Position numbers and translations under genes: made by a program
Shown here: in pieces, positions 17,616 to 26,402 of the stretch
Layout: the number at the start of each line of letters is the position of its first letter
Position numbering within the stretch: the stretch's first letter is position 1
The notes under the pieces: model-generated
Database searches by the model: none
What the model saw: the letters and a program-made list of their open reading frames with translations, nothing else
Told to the model about the DNA's origin: nothing
DNA from: an uncultured beta proteobacterium
GTDB lineage: Bacteria; Pseudomonadota; Gammaproteobacteria; Burkholderiales; Burkholderiaceae_C
Length of the DNA: 54,269 nt
Assembly (NCBI GenBank): GCA_903828665.1
Contig: CAIKMZ010000072.1
Location: 1 to 54,269, forward strand
Direction: 5' to 3'

Positions 17616-18533
17616 TTATTTGCCGGGCTCGCCAGACTCGTCTGACGCCGGCAAATCGAAGCGCACATTGACCTTCTCCCGTACGGTCGGATGCACGCCC
17701 CTGACATCAAACAGAGTTCCCCACTGCTGTTTATTGTTGCTGTGGGAGAGGTGATGCAGGCCGAAGGCATGCATCATGGCATTGCGCCGACCCATCACAT
17801 CCTGCGCATGGTTGACAGCTTCCTTGACGGCCTTCACCGCAAAGGTGGATTTTGAGGCAATCTTCTGCGCCATCGCGATTGCCGCAGGCAACAGATCGGC
17901 GGTGGGTACCACCTGGTTCACCATTCCGAGTTGTTTGGCCTCAAGTGCGCTCAGCCAGTCGGACGTCATCAGCCACTCCTTGGCCTTGCGTACGCCGATT
18001 TCCCACGGGTGCATGAAGAACTCGACGCCGGCCACACCGAATTCAAGGGTTGGATCACGGAACCTGGCGTTATCGGCTGCAACAATCATGTCACAAGCCC
18101 ATGCGAGCATGAGTCCACCGGCGATGCACGAGCCTTGAACCACCGCGATGGTTGGCTTCGCAATGTTTCGCCAACGCTCGCACATATCGAAATAGATTTC
18201 CTTCTCACGGCCATACAGGGACTCGACGCCTTTTTCATCGAACCCACCCCAAACGCCCACGGTCTCAAAGTCGCGCCACGTCATCCCGCGATCCCCGCCC
18301 ATGTCGTGCCCCGTCGAAAAATGCGGCCCCTCTCCCGAAAGCAAGATCACCCGCACCTGATCGTCGTGCGCAGCGCGATCGAATGCGTGATTCAGCGCGT
18401 ACGTCATCGCCATATTCTGTGCGTTGCGCACCTCCGGTCGCGCCATCACGATATTCACGATCCCCGGCGCAGGCTGTTCGTAACGCACACCTTCGTAAGT
18501 GGCAGGATCAAATTTTGGCTGTGAATTGCTCAT
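17616..18533 (-). CDS. Enoyl-CoA hydratase/isomerase family protein
   Basis: A 305-residue crotonase-fold enzyme, somewhat longer than the usual 260. It has the oxyanion-hole segments HFSTGHDMGGD (near residue 71) and IAGGLMLAWACD (near residue 137). The second catalytic-glutamate region reads PTLEFGVAGVEFF, so a Glu is available near that position, although the family motif is altered. An extra loop (MTWRDFETVGVW...) of about 30 residues follows the first motif and may shape the pocket. AGGAG lies 7 nt before the ATG. It sits between the MeaB-like and acyl-CoA dehydrogenase genes, so hydration of the dehydrogenase product is the natural role. Confidence 0.9.
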   Translation of the reverse strand: MSNSQPKFDPATYEGVRYEQPAPGIVNIVMARPEVRNAQNMAMTYALNHAFDRAAHDDQVRVILLSGEGPHFSTGHDMGGDRGMTWRDFETVGVWGGFDEKGVESLYGREKEIYFDMCERWRNIAKPTIAVVQGSCIAGGLMLAWACDMIVAADNARFRDPTLEFGVAGVEFFMHPWEIGVRKAKEWLMTSDWLSALEAKQLGMVNQVVPTADLLPAAIAMAQKIASKSTFAVKAVKEAVNHAQDVMGRRNAMMHAFGLHHLSHSNNKQQWGTLFDVRGVHPTVREKVNVRFDLPASDESGEPGK

Positions 18534-18594
18534 GTTCCATCTCCTACGTTATTAAAATTTGTCTGCAAAGTCGCCTCGTTGTGGCGCGATCCAC

Positions 18595-19575
18595 TCAGTG
18601 CTCCATCGGGATCGCGCGCAACAGGCGCGAAGCAGCCTCCCACACCGACAGGTCCCCGCTCACCACACCGGACTGGATATCGGCGAACATGGCTGTATGC
18701 GTCGCGGCGTCAATCTGACGTTTCAGCATGGCCTGAGCCACTTCAACCAGTTCGCGCGCGCTGCGCCGACTCCGACGTCGTGCCAGTTCGCCCGATTGTT
18801 CTGCCTGTCGAAGGTTCTCTGACACCGACTCCCAAAGCTCGCCGATCCCCTGCCCGCTCGTGGCCACCGTTTCAAGAACGTCCGGTCGCACCTGGCCAGC
18901 CGGAAGTGAGGCGATCAAGCCGTTCAGATCACTGCGCAACACATGCGCGCCGAGATGATCGGCCTTGTTGATGACAAACACATCGGCGATCTCCATGAGG
19001 CCAGCCTTGAAGACCTGAACTTCATCGCCCGCGCCGGGATTGAGTACCACGACCACAACGTCGGCAATGGTCGAGACGTCAACGTCGACCTGCCCGCTCC
19101 CGACCGTTTCTATGAATACCTGTGGCCAGCCGCACGCGTGCAGACAGCGCACGGCTGCACGGGTCATGTCCGACACGCCGCCGGCGCGACCCCGTGATGC
19201 CATGGAACGCACAAAAATGCGCGGGTCGGTTGAGACCGATTGCATCCGCACGCGGTCACCCAGCAAGGCGCCACCCGAGATAGGGGAAGACGGATCGATC
19301 GCGACTGCCGCTGCCCGAACGTCCTGTTGCGCCACATGGGCCAGCAGGGAGCCGAGCAAGGTCGACTTTCCAGCGCCCGGAGCCCCTGTGATCCCGATCG
19401 TGAACGCGGGACTGCCGGCATCCGGCGAAGGGATGCGGATCGGGCCCCCGTTGCCCTGCCCACGCTCGATATGACTCAGCAGGCGGGCCAATGCGGCCCG
19501 ATCACCTGAGCTTGCGCGCCGAAACAAATCGTCTACATCCGCGCTTGAGTGCTGCTCCCAATTTCGCAATTTCAC
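18595..19575 (-). CDS. MeaB/ArgK-type GTPase, mutase chaperone
   Basis: A 326-residue G3E-family GTPase of the MeaB/MMAA type, which gates cofactor loading and protects B12-dependent acyl-CoA mutases. It shows Walker A GAPGAGKST (residues 64-72), the switch stretch AIDPSSPISGGALLGDR, FVRSMASRG, the ETVGSGQVDVD segment (normally ETVGVGQSE), and NKAD for guanine specificity. The start is GTG 19575, preceded by AAGGG. It begins 9 bp after the small mutase subunit stop. This linkage supports a working B12 mutase even though the large subunit is divergent. Confidence 0.93.
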   Translation of the reverse strand: MKLRNWEQHSSADVDDLFRRASSGDRAALARLLSHIERGQGNGGPIRIPSPDAGSPAFTIGITGAPGAGKSTLLGSLLAHVAQQDVRAAAVAIDPSSPISGGALLGDRVRMQSVSTDPRIFVRSMASRGRAGGVSDMTRAAVRCLHACGWPQVFIETVGSGQVDVDVSTIADVVVVVLNPGAGDEVQVFKAGLMEIADVFVINKADHLGAHVLRSDLNGLIASLPAGQVRPDVLETVATSGQGIGELWESVSENLRQAEQSGELARRRSRRSARELVEVAQAMLKRQIDAATHTAMFADIQSGVVSGDLSVWEAASRLLRAIPMEH

Positions 19576-19584
19576 CCCTTCGCT

Positions 19585-19971
19585 TCAGACGAGGCCGGTG
19601 AGCCGTCTCGCCGCGGCGACGATGTCCGGCAGTTGCGAGCCCGGCGGATAGACCTCGACCCCCTTGGCCTCGAGCTTTCGGGCGGCCCACGGCGGCACCA
19701 CGCCGCCCACGAAGATTGAAATATCAGGTCGACGCTGCCTCACCGATTCAACAATGCGTTCAACGACGTCGATGTGTCCTCCGATGCTCAAACCCAGCAG
19801 TTCAACGTCTTCGTCGACAACCGCCTGAGCGATCTCGTCCGGCTTGGCCATGCCAAGCAGGATGACCTCGAAGCCCGCGTCCCGCAGTGCCTTCGAAACC
19901 AGCGATGCGCCGCGCCAGTGACCGTCCAGGCCCGTCTTTGCGATCAAGATTCGCGTGTTGGTGTCCGCCAT
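19585..19971 (-). CDS. Cobalamin-binding small subunit of acyl-CoA mutase
   Basis: A 128-residue B12-binding domain, the size of the separate small subunits of isobutyryl- and 2-hydroxyisobutyryl-CoA mutases. The base-off/His-on motif D-x-H-x-x-G is intact (KTGLDGHWRGA, near residue 21), as are GLSIGGHIDVV and GGVVPP for the nucleotide tail. The ATG at 19971 follows AAGGAAG; longer in-frame readings add a basic tail lying in the mutase gene and are rejected. It lies 28 bp after the large subunit, so the two are made together. Confidence 0.95.
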   Translation of the reverse strand: MADTNTRILIAKTGLDGHWRGASLVSKALRDAGFEVILLGMAKPDEIAQAVVDEDVELLGLSIGGHIDVVERIVESVRQRRPDISIFVGGVVPPWAARKLEAKGVEVYPPGSQLPDIVAAARRLTGLV

Positions 19972-19999
19972 GAGTTCTTCCTTTTTCCGTCTGAATTTG

Positions 20000-21631
20000 C
20001 TAGACAGTGATGCGCGGCGCAGTCCAATCGCCAAAGACATTCCGATAAACGTCTCCGATCTCGCCAAGCGTGACTTCCGAGTCCAAGGCGTCCAACATCG
20101 CAGGCATGATGTTCTGCGATCCGCGGCACGCCGTTTCCAGCTCGCGCAAGGCGCGTGACGCAGCGGCAGACGAGCGGCTGCGTCGTACTTCCTCTAGTCG
20201 CGCCGCAGCAACGTCGTAGGCGTCGGGGACACCGCGAAAGCCGTCCACTTCAAACGGAGAGATGTCGTTTCGGAAGTCCGTAACGCCAACAATGACACGC
20301 TCTCCACTTGACTGCCCAAGAATATCGGTCTGCTGGTTCTCGTGCGCGCGTTGGTGAAGCCAACCCGAGTCGAGCGTGGCGAGAAAGCCGCCCTCATTCT
20401 GAATCTGTTCGAAGAACTCCCATCCCTTTTCGACCAGCGCTGCTGTCAACGCCTCGACGTAATACGAGCCGCCCAGTGGATCGGTCACCGCGGCGGTATT
20501 CGTTTCGTGCAGTAGGATCTGCTGAATACGCAGCGATATCTGATGCGCGTGCTCCGACGGAACCGACAGCGCTTCGTCGTAACCTGAAACTCCCAGTGAC
20601 TGGATACCACCGAGCACGCCGGCAAGTCCCATCATGGTGCCTCGAACGATGTTGTTGAGAGGTTGCTGATACGTCATTGCTGAGCCCGCCGTGACGCAAT
20701 GGATGCGCATGCTCATCACCTTTTCGTCCGTGATTCCGTATCGTCGCTGAAGCAGGTCGCGCCACATCATCCGCGCCGCCCGCATTTTCGAAGCTTCCTC
20801 GAAAAGATCCATGCCCAACCGGAAGCTGACGCCCCCGCACGCCTTCGCCGCATGCTCGATCGGCATCGAGCCGCGTCGCTTGATCTCGTCGAGATACTCG
20901 ACGGCGTTCGCGAAGAGCGCGCCGAGTTCCTGATAGGCGTTCAGCCCTGAGTCGGCGCCGTTGTATGCGGCAATGGAGATGGGCACCCACTTCGGGAGGT
21001 GCTTGTCGCAGAACTCCATGATGTCGGCGTTCAATCGGAGCCCAGGCGCCGTCGGGATCTGCTGCTTCGTAACGCAGCCGAGATAGGTCACGAAGAAGTC
21101 GCTCTGCCCGGTACCGGCAAGCCGCGACAGTTCGATGCCGCGACGCCTTGCAACCGTCCAGTACGCGGCGAGTGCGTATGGCGCATGCTGCACCACGCCG
21201 CCGCCCGGATGGGCGTAGGAGCTCTCGATCGGGATTCCATCCAGGCAAAGTTCGGTGTCCCGGATGCTCTGCATCACCGCGCCGGTCTGACCGACATCCT
21301 CCCGCCTCGCCAGCACCTCAGGATGATCGACGTTGTAGAGATGGTCGGCCGTATTGCGATCATGCTTCATGCGAATCGCCGCGTCACCGTTGGCGATGAG
21401 GAACTTGATTCGCTTGTTGATATCCTCCGGATTGCCAAATCCGCTGAGCTGAAGAATCCGCCACGGCTTGGATCGATACCCTGCCGGATGGACTCCGCGG
21501 TGATATGGCGCCGCACCCGGCGGGACGTCGACGTTATCCCGATGCGTCGCCGGAACGTCGGCGCTCGTGTAATACGGTTTGAGAGGGATGCCTGAAGCAG
21601 AAACCCAGTTCTGGCGGTTATCGTGAGTCAT
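20000..21631 (-). CDS. Divergent B12-dependent acyl-CoA mutase, large (catalytic) subunit
   Basis: A 543-residue TIM-barrel subunit of the methylmalonyl-CoA mutase family. The fold is clear from KPWRILQLSGFG, GTGQSDFF, KMRAARMMW, DPLGGSYYVEALT and QNIMPAML. The pocket is not: L62 stands where methylmalonyl-CoA mutase has Tyr89 (Phe in isobutyryl-, Ile in 2-hydroxyisobutyryl-CoA mutase). C186 replaces Arg207/Gln, N224 replaces the catalytic His244 (AAYN for SGYH), R87 replaces Ser114, V313 replaces the Gln of HCQT, and G347 replaces the His of SLHTN. Loss of Arg207 argues against methylmalonyl-CoA. GGAG lies 5 nt before the ATG. The partner subunit and GTPase follow directly. Alignments were done by eye. 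Confidence 0.9.
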   Translation of the reverse strand: MTHDNRQNWVSASGIPLKPYYTSADVPATHRDNVDVPPGAAPYHRGVHPAGYRSKPWRILQLSGFGNPEDINKRIKFLIANGDAAIRMKHDRNTADHLYNVDHPEVLARREDVGQTGAVMQSIRDTELCLDGIPIESSYAHPGGGVVQHAPYALAAYWTVARRRGIELSRLAGTGQSDFFVTYLGCVTKQQIPTAPGLRLNADIMEFCDKHLPKWVPISIAAYNGADSGLNAYQELGALFANAVEYLDEIKRRGSMPIEHAAKACGGVSFRLGMDLFEEASKMRAARMMWRDLLQRRYGITDEKVMSMRIHCVTAGSAMTYQQPLNNIVRGTMMGLAGVLGGIQSLGVSGYDEALSVPSEHAHQISLRIQQILLHETNTAAVTDPLGGSYYVEALTAALVEKGWEFFEQIQNEGGFLATLDSGWLHQRAHENQQTDILGQSSGERVIVGVTDFRNDISPFEVDGFRGVPDAYDVAAARLEEVRRSRSSAAASRALRELETACRGSQNIMPAMLDALDSEVTLGEIGDVYRNVFGDWTAPRITV

Positions 21632-22032
21632 GGTTACTCCAGACTTGAAGCTCGGTTGAAGGGCGCTGCACGGGCATCTGACGTTCGACCGCCATCGCAC
21701 TCGAAATCAGGTCGGACGCGCCCAGTGGCGAAGACACGGCCGTGATCGTCATCGGTTCGCCCGGGTGCGTTGGCGCTCGAAACTGCACAACCGCGAGCAC
21801 CGCGAACATGGCCACCACGCAAGTGCTGCTTCCCGTGCGCGGCGTCCATCGAAGAAAGTCTTTGTTCTGCATGAGGAAGATTTCAGCACCCGTTGCGCAG
21901 TGGCGCAAATCCAAGTTGTTCAGACGTGCACCATGTGCACATTGCGGAGCGAGCTCAGCAGCAGTCGTCGCTCTGTTTCTTGCGCATAAGCACGCACACA
22001 TTGATCGCGATGCGTGCATGCGCGGCGCCCCT
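21632..22032. promoter_or_regulatory. 401-bp gap upstream of the mutase genes, with two dyads
   Basis: No credible gene. Two symmetric elements stand out. One is GTGCAC-CAT-GTGCAC at 21926-21940. The other is a long inverted repeat at 21982-22023: GCGCAT then GCACGCA, a 14-nt spacer, then TGCGTGC and ATGCGC, with two unpaired bases in the left arm. The long one lies 10 bp after the CoA-transferase stop, so it may end that transcript; the other may belong to a mutase promoter. No T-run follows the hairpin in the direction of transcription. Confidence 0.45.
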
Positions 22033-23157
22033 CTACTGCGTTGCGCAATTACCCGGATCTCTCAAACCCCATTCGAGCAATACCTCTTCGGTATGTGCGC
22101 CCGACTCGGGCGGAGGCCGCCGCAGTTCCGAGGGGGTACGGCTGAACCGTGGCGCGGGCGCGGGCTGCAGCACGCCTTGCACGGTTACCAGGCTCCCCCG
22201 CGAGACCACGTGCGGATGGACAGCCGCTTCGCGGCTGCTCAAGACCGCGCTCACGCAGGCGTCCGTTCCTTCAAATATCGCATCCCACTCAGACCGGGTT
22301 CTCTGAGCAATCCGAGACGCGAATACCGACCGCAGTTCCCCCCACCGCGTGCGATCGGAGCGGGGTGCAAGTTTCTCCTGGTCCAGCCCGAGGCATTCCG
22401 TGAGTTGTGCGTAGAATCGCGGCTCCACGGCGCCGAGGGCCAGATGGCGGCCATCTGAGGTTTCGTACACGCCGTACCACGGCGCGCCGCCATCCAGCAC
22501 ATTCGAGCCGCGGCTTTCCTGCCAGAGCCCTGCAGCTTGCAAACCGAAGGTCCCCGCCATCAGCAAGGCGCTTCCATCCAGCATTGCGGCGTCCACCACC
22601 TGCCCCTGACCCGAGCGTCTCGCCTCCAGACAGGCCGCGAGCACTCCGATTGCGAGCAGCATCCCGCCGCCGCCGTAGTCGGCAATCAGGTTCAATGGCG
22701 GCACGGGCGGACCATTGGCCGGCCCAATGGTGTCAAGCACGCCCGAGGCCGCAATGAAGTTGATATCGTGACCCGCCGACTGTGCGAGCGGCCCATCTTG
22801 GCCGTAGCCGGTGACGCGCCCATAGACCAGCGCAGCATTGAGCCCCATGCAGTCCTGCGGCCCGACGCCCAGGCGTTCCATGACCCCGGGGCGGTAACCC
22901 TCGATCAGGATTTCAGCGCGTGCCGCCAGTTGCAGGAGCATGTCGCGTCCCGCCGAGGTCTTCAGATCAAGTTCAACCGAGCGGCGCCCCCGATTCATCA
23001 CCTCGAACCGGTGTTCGATAGGAATGCCGCGCTCGGGCGCGTTCGCGCGTTCGATGCGGACCACGTCAGCGCCCATGTCCGCCAGCAGCATCGCGCAAAA
23101 GGGCGCCGGCCCGAATCCCGCAAGTTCGACCACCCGCACGCCGTCCAGAACACCCAT
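22033..23157 (-). CDS. CaiB/BaiF (class III) CoA-transferase
   Basis: A 374-residue class III CoA-transferase that moves CoA between acids through an aspartyl intermediate. It begins MGVLDGVRVVELAGFGPAPF, followed by LADMGADVVRIE, the RGRRSVELDLK block, and ADYGGGGMLLAIGV, whose Asp is the expected nucleophile. Glycine-rich PWYGVYETSDGRHLALG lies near residue 225. The start is ATG 23157, one base after the upstream SnoaL-like stop, showing coupling. Similarity to alpha-methylacyl-CoA racemases means a racemase role is the main alternative, which would also suit a branched-chain acyl-CoA pathway. Confidence 0.88.
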   Translation of the reverse strand: MGVLDGVRVVELAGFGPAPFCAMLLADMGADVVRIERANAPERGIPIEHRFEVMNRGRRSVELDLKTSAGRDMLLQLAARAEILIEGYRPGVMERLGVGPQDCMGLNAALVYGRVTGYGQDGPLAQSAGHDINFIAASGVLDTIGPANGPPVPPLNLIADYGGGGMLLAIGVLAACLEARRSGQGQVVDAAMLDGSALLMAGTFGLQAAGLWQESRGSNVLDGGAPWYGVYETSDGRHLALGAVEPRFYAQLTECLGLDQEKLAPRSDRTRWGELRSVFASRIAQRTRSEWDAIFEGTDACVSAVLSSREAAVHPHVVSRGSLVTVQGVLQPAPAPRFSRTPSELRRPPPESGAHTEEVLLEWGLRDPGNCATQ

Positions 23158-23158
23158 C

Positions 23159-23737
23159 TCAGCGCAGACCGAGTTCCTGGCGCAGGATCTGCACCGCGTC
23201 GCTGCCGTCGCGACGACCAATGATCCAGCCCTCGCGAGGCTGCAGGGCCTTGTAGTGCACCTCGGCGATCTGCTTCCAGTCCTGTGCCAGATCGCGGCGC
23301 GCAATGCGCCATTCACCACCACGCCGCTCGACCCGGTCGATGTAGCGCGAGGAGGTGAACATGTCGACTGCGGCGTCCGGTTGACCGACGGCGCCGCCCG
23401 TCAGCTGCGCCAGCTGGTGCTTGGCAGCCGGTGGATATTGCTGGATCGTGCGGACATATGACTCCACCAGAGCCACCTCCTCGCTCGCGAATTCGATCAG
23501 CAGGTTGCCGATGAAATGGCTCGACACCTGGATTGGTTTGTGGCGCTCCAGTATCCAGTCCACCAAGCCCTCTGCGGGGCCGATGTAGGGTCCGTGGCTG
23601 TCGATCGCGCCGGGCCAGAATACATCCAACATGCCCTGCCGGTCGAGACGGTCCACGGCGCGGCACCAACGGTAGATCAAGTCCTGGATCATGAAGCGGT
23701 CGGCGATGCGCGCCGGACTGTATTGGTCGATGGTCAT
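23159..23737 (-). CDS. SnoaL/NTF2-like fold protein
   Basis: A 192-residue protein of the SnoaL-like (NTF2 cone fold) group. It has the typical opening helix and pocket (IQDLIYRWCRAVDRLDRQGMLDVF), the WPGAIDSHGPYIGP loop, and SSHFIGN with a His, then a C-terminal beta-sheet (SRYIDRVERRGGEWRIARRD). Members act as dehydratases, isomerases or small oxygenase partners, and the pocket Asp/His pairs are compatible with acid-base chemistry. The start is ATG 23737; GTG 23749, which overlaps the upstream Bug stop, is an alternative. It is coupled to the CoA-transferase, so a small catalytic step on the same substrate is likely. Confidence 0.75.
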   Translation of the reverse strand: MTIDQYSPARIADRFMIQDLIYRWCRAVDRLDRQGMLDVFWPGAIDSHGPYIGPAEGLVDWILERHKPIQVSSHFIGNLLIEFASEEVALVESYVRTIQQYPPAAKHQLAQLTGGAVGQPDAAVDMFTSSRYIDRVERRGGEWRIARRDLAQDWKQIAEVHYKALQPREGWIIGRRDGSDAVQILRQELGLR

Positions 23738-23745
23738 GCTTGGAC

Positions 23746-24720
23746 TCACGTTGCTTTCAGGTTCACGCGGGCCGCGATCTCCTGCATGAAGGCTGCTTCG
23801 CGCTTGATCAGCGCGGCCAAGTCCTCCGGACTGCCGCCGACCGGCACCATGCCACCGGCTTCGAGGCGCTCGCGCACGCCGGCATCCGCCAGCATTCGAT
23901 TGAGCGATGCGTTGACCCGATCGATGACAGCGCGCGGCGTTCCCGCCGGTGCACCCACGCAGAACCACGGCGCTACCACGAAGCCGGGCAGAATCGTCTC
24001 ATGCAACGTTGGCAGCTGGGGGAGTTGCTTCGAGCGTTCGCGTGAAGTGACAGCGAGCCCCTTGATCCGGCCAGCCTGAATCAGCTTGAGGGAAGAAGAG
24101 ATCTGGTCAATGCTGAAGTCGATGGTGCCGCCAACCAGATCGGCGAGCATGGGCGTGCCGCCCTTGTAGGGCACGTGCAGGGCCGTCACGCCCGTGCGGA
24201 GCTTGAACAATTCACAGGAGATGTGTGAACTCGACGCCAGGCCCGAGCTTCCGTGCTGCAGCTTGTCAGGGTTGGCCTTCATGTAGGCCACCAGTTCCTG
24301 CGGCGAATTCACCGGCAGGTCGGCCCGCACCATCAGCACGTTTGGCGCATCGGCAACCTGAATGACCGGGGTGATCGCGTCCATGGTGTACGGCAGGTTG
24401 CTGTAAGCGAAGTGGTTGGTCACCATTGGACCCACCGACGTCACAAGCAGCATGTAGCCGTCAGGCTTTGCGCGCGCGACCGCCGCGACACCGATGGAGC
24501 CTGTGGCACCAGGGAGGTTCTCCACGACAACGCTGCGCCCGAGCTCCTTGCCCAGGTGTGCCGCAACAATGCGGCCAATGATGTCTGTGGAGCCACCGGG
24601 TGGGAACGGCACCATCACCTTGACGATCTCTTGCGGCCAGGCCTGAGCGAATGCGCGGCCGGAAATCGTCAGGGTGGCGGCGGCGGCGGACGCGAGAACT
24701 TGTCTGCGGCTGATTCTCAT
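23746..24720 (-). CDS. Bug/TctC-family periplasmic solute receptor
   Basis: A 324-residue tripartite tricarboxylate transporter receptor (Bug family). The N-terminus (MRISRRQVLASAAAATLTISG) looks like a Tat-type or Sec signal, cleaved near AFAQA. The mature protein has VKVMVPFPPGGSTDIIGR, the ENLPGATGSIG loop and PYKGGTPMLADLVGG, all typical ligand-loop motifs. No tctA/tctB membrane genes lie in the window, as is common for orphan Bug receptors in Burkholderiales. Its stop overlaps the possible GTG start of the SnoaL-like gene. Ligands of this family are mostly organic acids. Confidence 0.93.
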   Translation of the reverse strand: MRISRRQVLASAAAATLTISGRAFAQAWPQEIVKVMVPFPPGGSTDIIGRIVAAHLGKELGRSVVVENLPGATGSIGVAAVARAKPDGYMLLVTSVGPMVTNHFAYSNLPYTMDAITPVIQVADAPNVLMVRADLPVNSPQELVAYMKANPDKLQHGSSGLASSSHISCELFKLRTGVTALHVPYKGGTPMLADLVGGTIDFSIDQISSSLKLIQAGRIKGLAVTSRERSKQLPQLPTLHETILPGFVVAPWFCVGAPAGTPRAVIDRVNASLNRMLADAGVRERLEAGGMVPVGGSPEDLAALIKREAAFMQEIAARVNLKAT

Positions 24721-24881
24721 GGCTGGGATCTCCTTGGGTTGGTCTTCGGGTGATCAGGGTTCGCGAAACTAGGCCTGGCGTGCTTGCTACTTGCGCCCTT
24801 GCATCCGGCCGGTCCGGGCGCCACGCGGGCGGCGGGCGCAAGCAGGCACCTTGTGCACGCATGCAGCGAGCTCAACCGCGC

Positions 24882-26099
24882 TCACAGAACGCCCAGTCTT
24901 GCGAGCGCCGCGATGCGATCGGCCGACAGTCCGAGCAGTCCGCCGTACACCTCTTCGTTGTGCTCACCGAGGTCCGGCGCTGCCGCGATCGGCTTCTCCG
25001 GCGTGCCCGAGAACTTGGGGATCACGCCAGCCATGCGCACCGGCCCGATCTTCGGATCGCAGACGCTTGTGATCGTGCCTCGCGCCGCGTAGTGGGGATC
25101 CTTCATGATGTCCTCGACGCTGTAGATGAAGGAGTAGGCGAGTTTGGCTTCATCGAGCCGGGCGCACAGTTGCTCGACCGGCTGCGACTCGATCCATGCG
25201 GCCACTGCAGCATTGAGCTCATCCACATGCTGCCAGCGCTTCTCGTGCGACTCGAACCGCGGATCGGCCAGCCACTCGCCACGTTCCATTGCGCCGGCCA
25301 GGCGCTGAAAGCCTGCGTCAGCCGAGATTGTCAGAATCAGATAGCGACCGTCAGAAGTGCGGAAGTGTTCCCCCGGGGCGGCCGCAAAGTGCTTGTTGCC
25401 GCGGCGTTCCCTCACCGTGCCCATGCGGTCATAGGCTGGAACCAGAACCTCCGTGAATCGGATAATTGCTTCATACATGGCCAGATCGATCTCCTGGCCC
25501 TCGCCGCCATGGCAGTCGCGGTGGTAGATCGCCATCATGAGGGCGAAGGCGCCGAGAATCGCCGATTGGTAGTCAGCGGTAGAAGTGCCAATCCGCACCG
25601 GTGGGCGGTCGGCGTAACCCGTGATGCCCATGAGCCCGCCGAACGCCAGCGCAATCCGGTCGTAGCCGGCGCGCTCGCGATAGGGCCCGGTCTGTCCGAA
25701 CCCGGAAATCCGCAGCATCACGAGGGCCGGATTGCGCGCCTTCAGCACGTCGTAACCCAGACCCCATTTCTCCAGCGTGCCGGGGCGGAAATTTTCGACC
25801 ACAGCATCGGCCTTTTCGACGAGTTGCAGCAGCAGCTCCTTGCCCTCAGGGTGCCGCAGGTCCAGCGTGACGGATTTCTTGTTGCGGGCCTCCACGCTCC
25901 AGTAAAGGCACTTGCCGTCCACGAACGGACCGAGATCGCGCACGGTGTCACCCCGCTTTGGAACTTCGACCTTGATCACCTCGGCGCCAAAGTCGGCGAA
26001 CAAGGTGCAGGCGACCGGACCCGCCACCATGGTGCCGAGATCGAGGATGCGCAAGCCACTGAGCAGGTGCGGACCCGGCGTACGCAGCTGTCCTTTCAT
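24882..26099 (-). CDS. CaiB/BaiF (class III) CoA-transferase
   Basis: A 405-residue class III CoA-transferase, only distantly similar to the one at 22033. It shows GLRILDLGTMVAGPVACTLFADFGAEVIKVE, the RNKKSVTLDL motif, ENFRPGTLEKWGL, and TSTADYQSAILGA with the presumed nucleophilic Asp. The typical PGEHFRTSDGRYLILT and a C-terminal PHYAARGTI segment follow. It is 161 bp upstream of the first Bug gene on the same strand. Two different CoA-transferases beside one receptor each suggest two successive or alternative CoA activations. Substrate unknown. Confidence 0.92.
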   Translation of the reverse strand: MKGQLRTPGPHLLSGLRILDLGTMVAGPVACTLFADFGAEVIKVEVPKRGDTVRDLGPFVDGKCLYWSVEARNKKSVTLDLRHPEGKELLLQLVEKADAVVENFRPGTLEKWGLGYDVLKARNPALVMLRISGFGQTGPYRERAGYDRIALAFGGLMGITGYADRPPVRIGTSTADYQSAILGAFALMMAIYHRDCHGGEGQEIDLAMYEAIIRFTEVLVPAYDRMGTVRERRGNKHFAAAPGEHFRTSDGRYLILTISADAGFQRLAGAMERGEWLADPRFESHEKRWQHVDELNAAVAAWIESQPVEQLCARLDEAKLAYSFIYSVEDIMKDPHYAARGTITSVCDPKIGPVRMAGVIPKFSGTPEKPIAAAPDLGEHNEEVYGGLLGLSADRIAALARLGVL

Positions 26100-26402
26100 G
26101 CGGCTTCACCCACGACGGCGAGAGTGTCGCTATTGCGGCTGCCCCTCAACAACGTGCAGCCAGCCAGACGGCTCCAGCGCGCCCGGTTCCAGCTTTCATT
26201 CTTGCGCAACTGCATCGACGCGACCACCTTGCCCCTGGCCGGAACGCGGGTCATCGGCAGTTCAAGGTCAAGATGAGAGAACCACGCGGCGTCGCAGGTC
26301 CGATTGGCGGCACGTTGTTGACAAGACCTTGTTGACGCAGAACTTCGCTCTGTCGCCGGCGGACGCTGCGGGCTTGCGTTTGGAGTCATGCTCAACGCAG
26401 GC
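26100..26402. promoter_or_regulatory. 303-bp gap with direct repeat and small dyad
   Basis: No credible gene on either strand. TTGTTGAC occurs twice as a direct repeat (26315-26322 and 26329-26336), and the span between contains the dyad ACAAG-AC-CTTGT (26321-26332). It lies about 220 bp upstream of the CoA-transferase start at 26099 and after the second Bug gene, so it could be a regulator site for the CoA-transferase/Bug unit. Nothing else is apparent. Confidence 0.3.

Noticed and set aside
20000-21631. Calling the mutase methylmalonyl-CoA mutase
   Set aside because: Tyr89, Arg207 and His244 equivalents are replaced by Leu, Cys and Asn, so the name would imply a substrate the sequence does not support.
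21618-22019. A 133-codon minus-strand frame upstream of the mutase
   Set aside because: It overlaps the mutase start in another frame, has no RBS-supported start and no recognisable family.
21632-22032. Cobalamin riboswitch before the mutase
   Set aside because: I could not find a recognisable B12-box by eye; a covariance search would settle it.
26096-26395. A 99-codon minus-strand frame between the CoA-transferase and Bug genes
   Set aside because: Composition is unlike a protein, no clear RBS, and it overlaps the CoA-transferase start.
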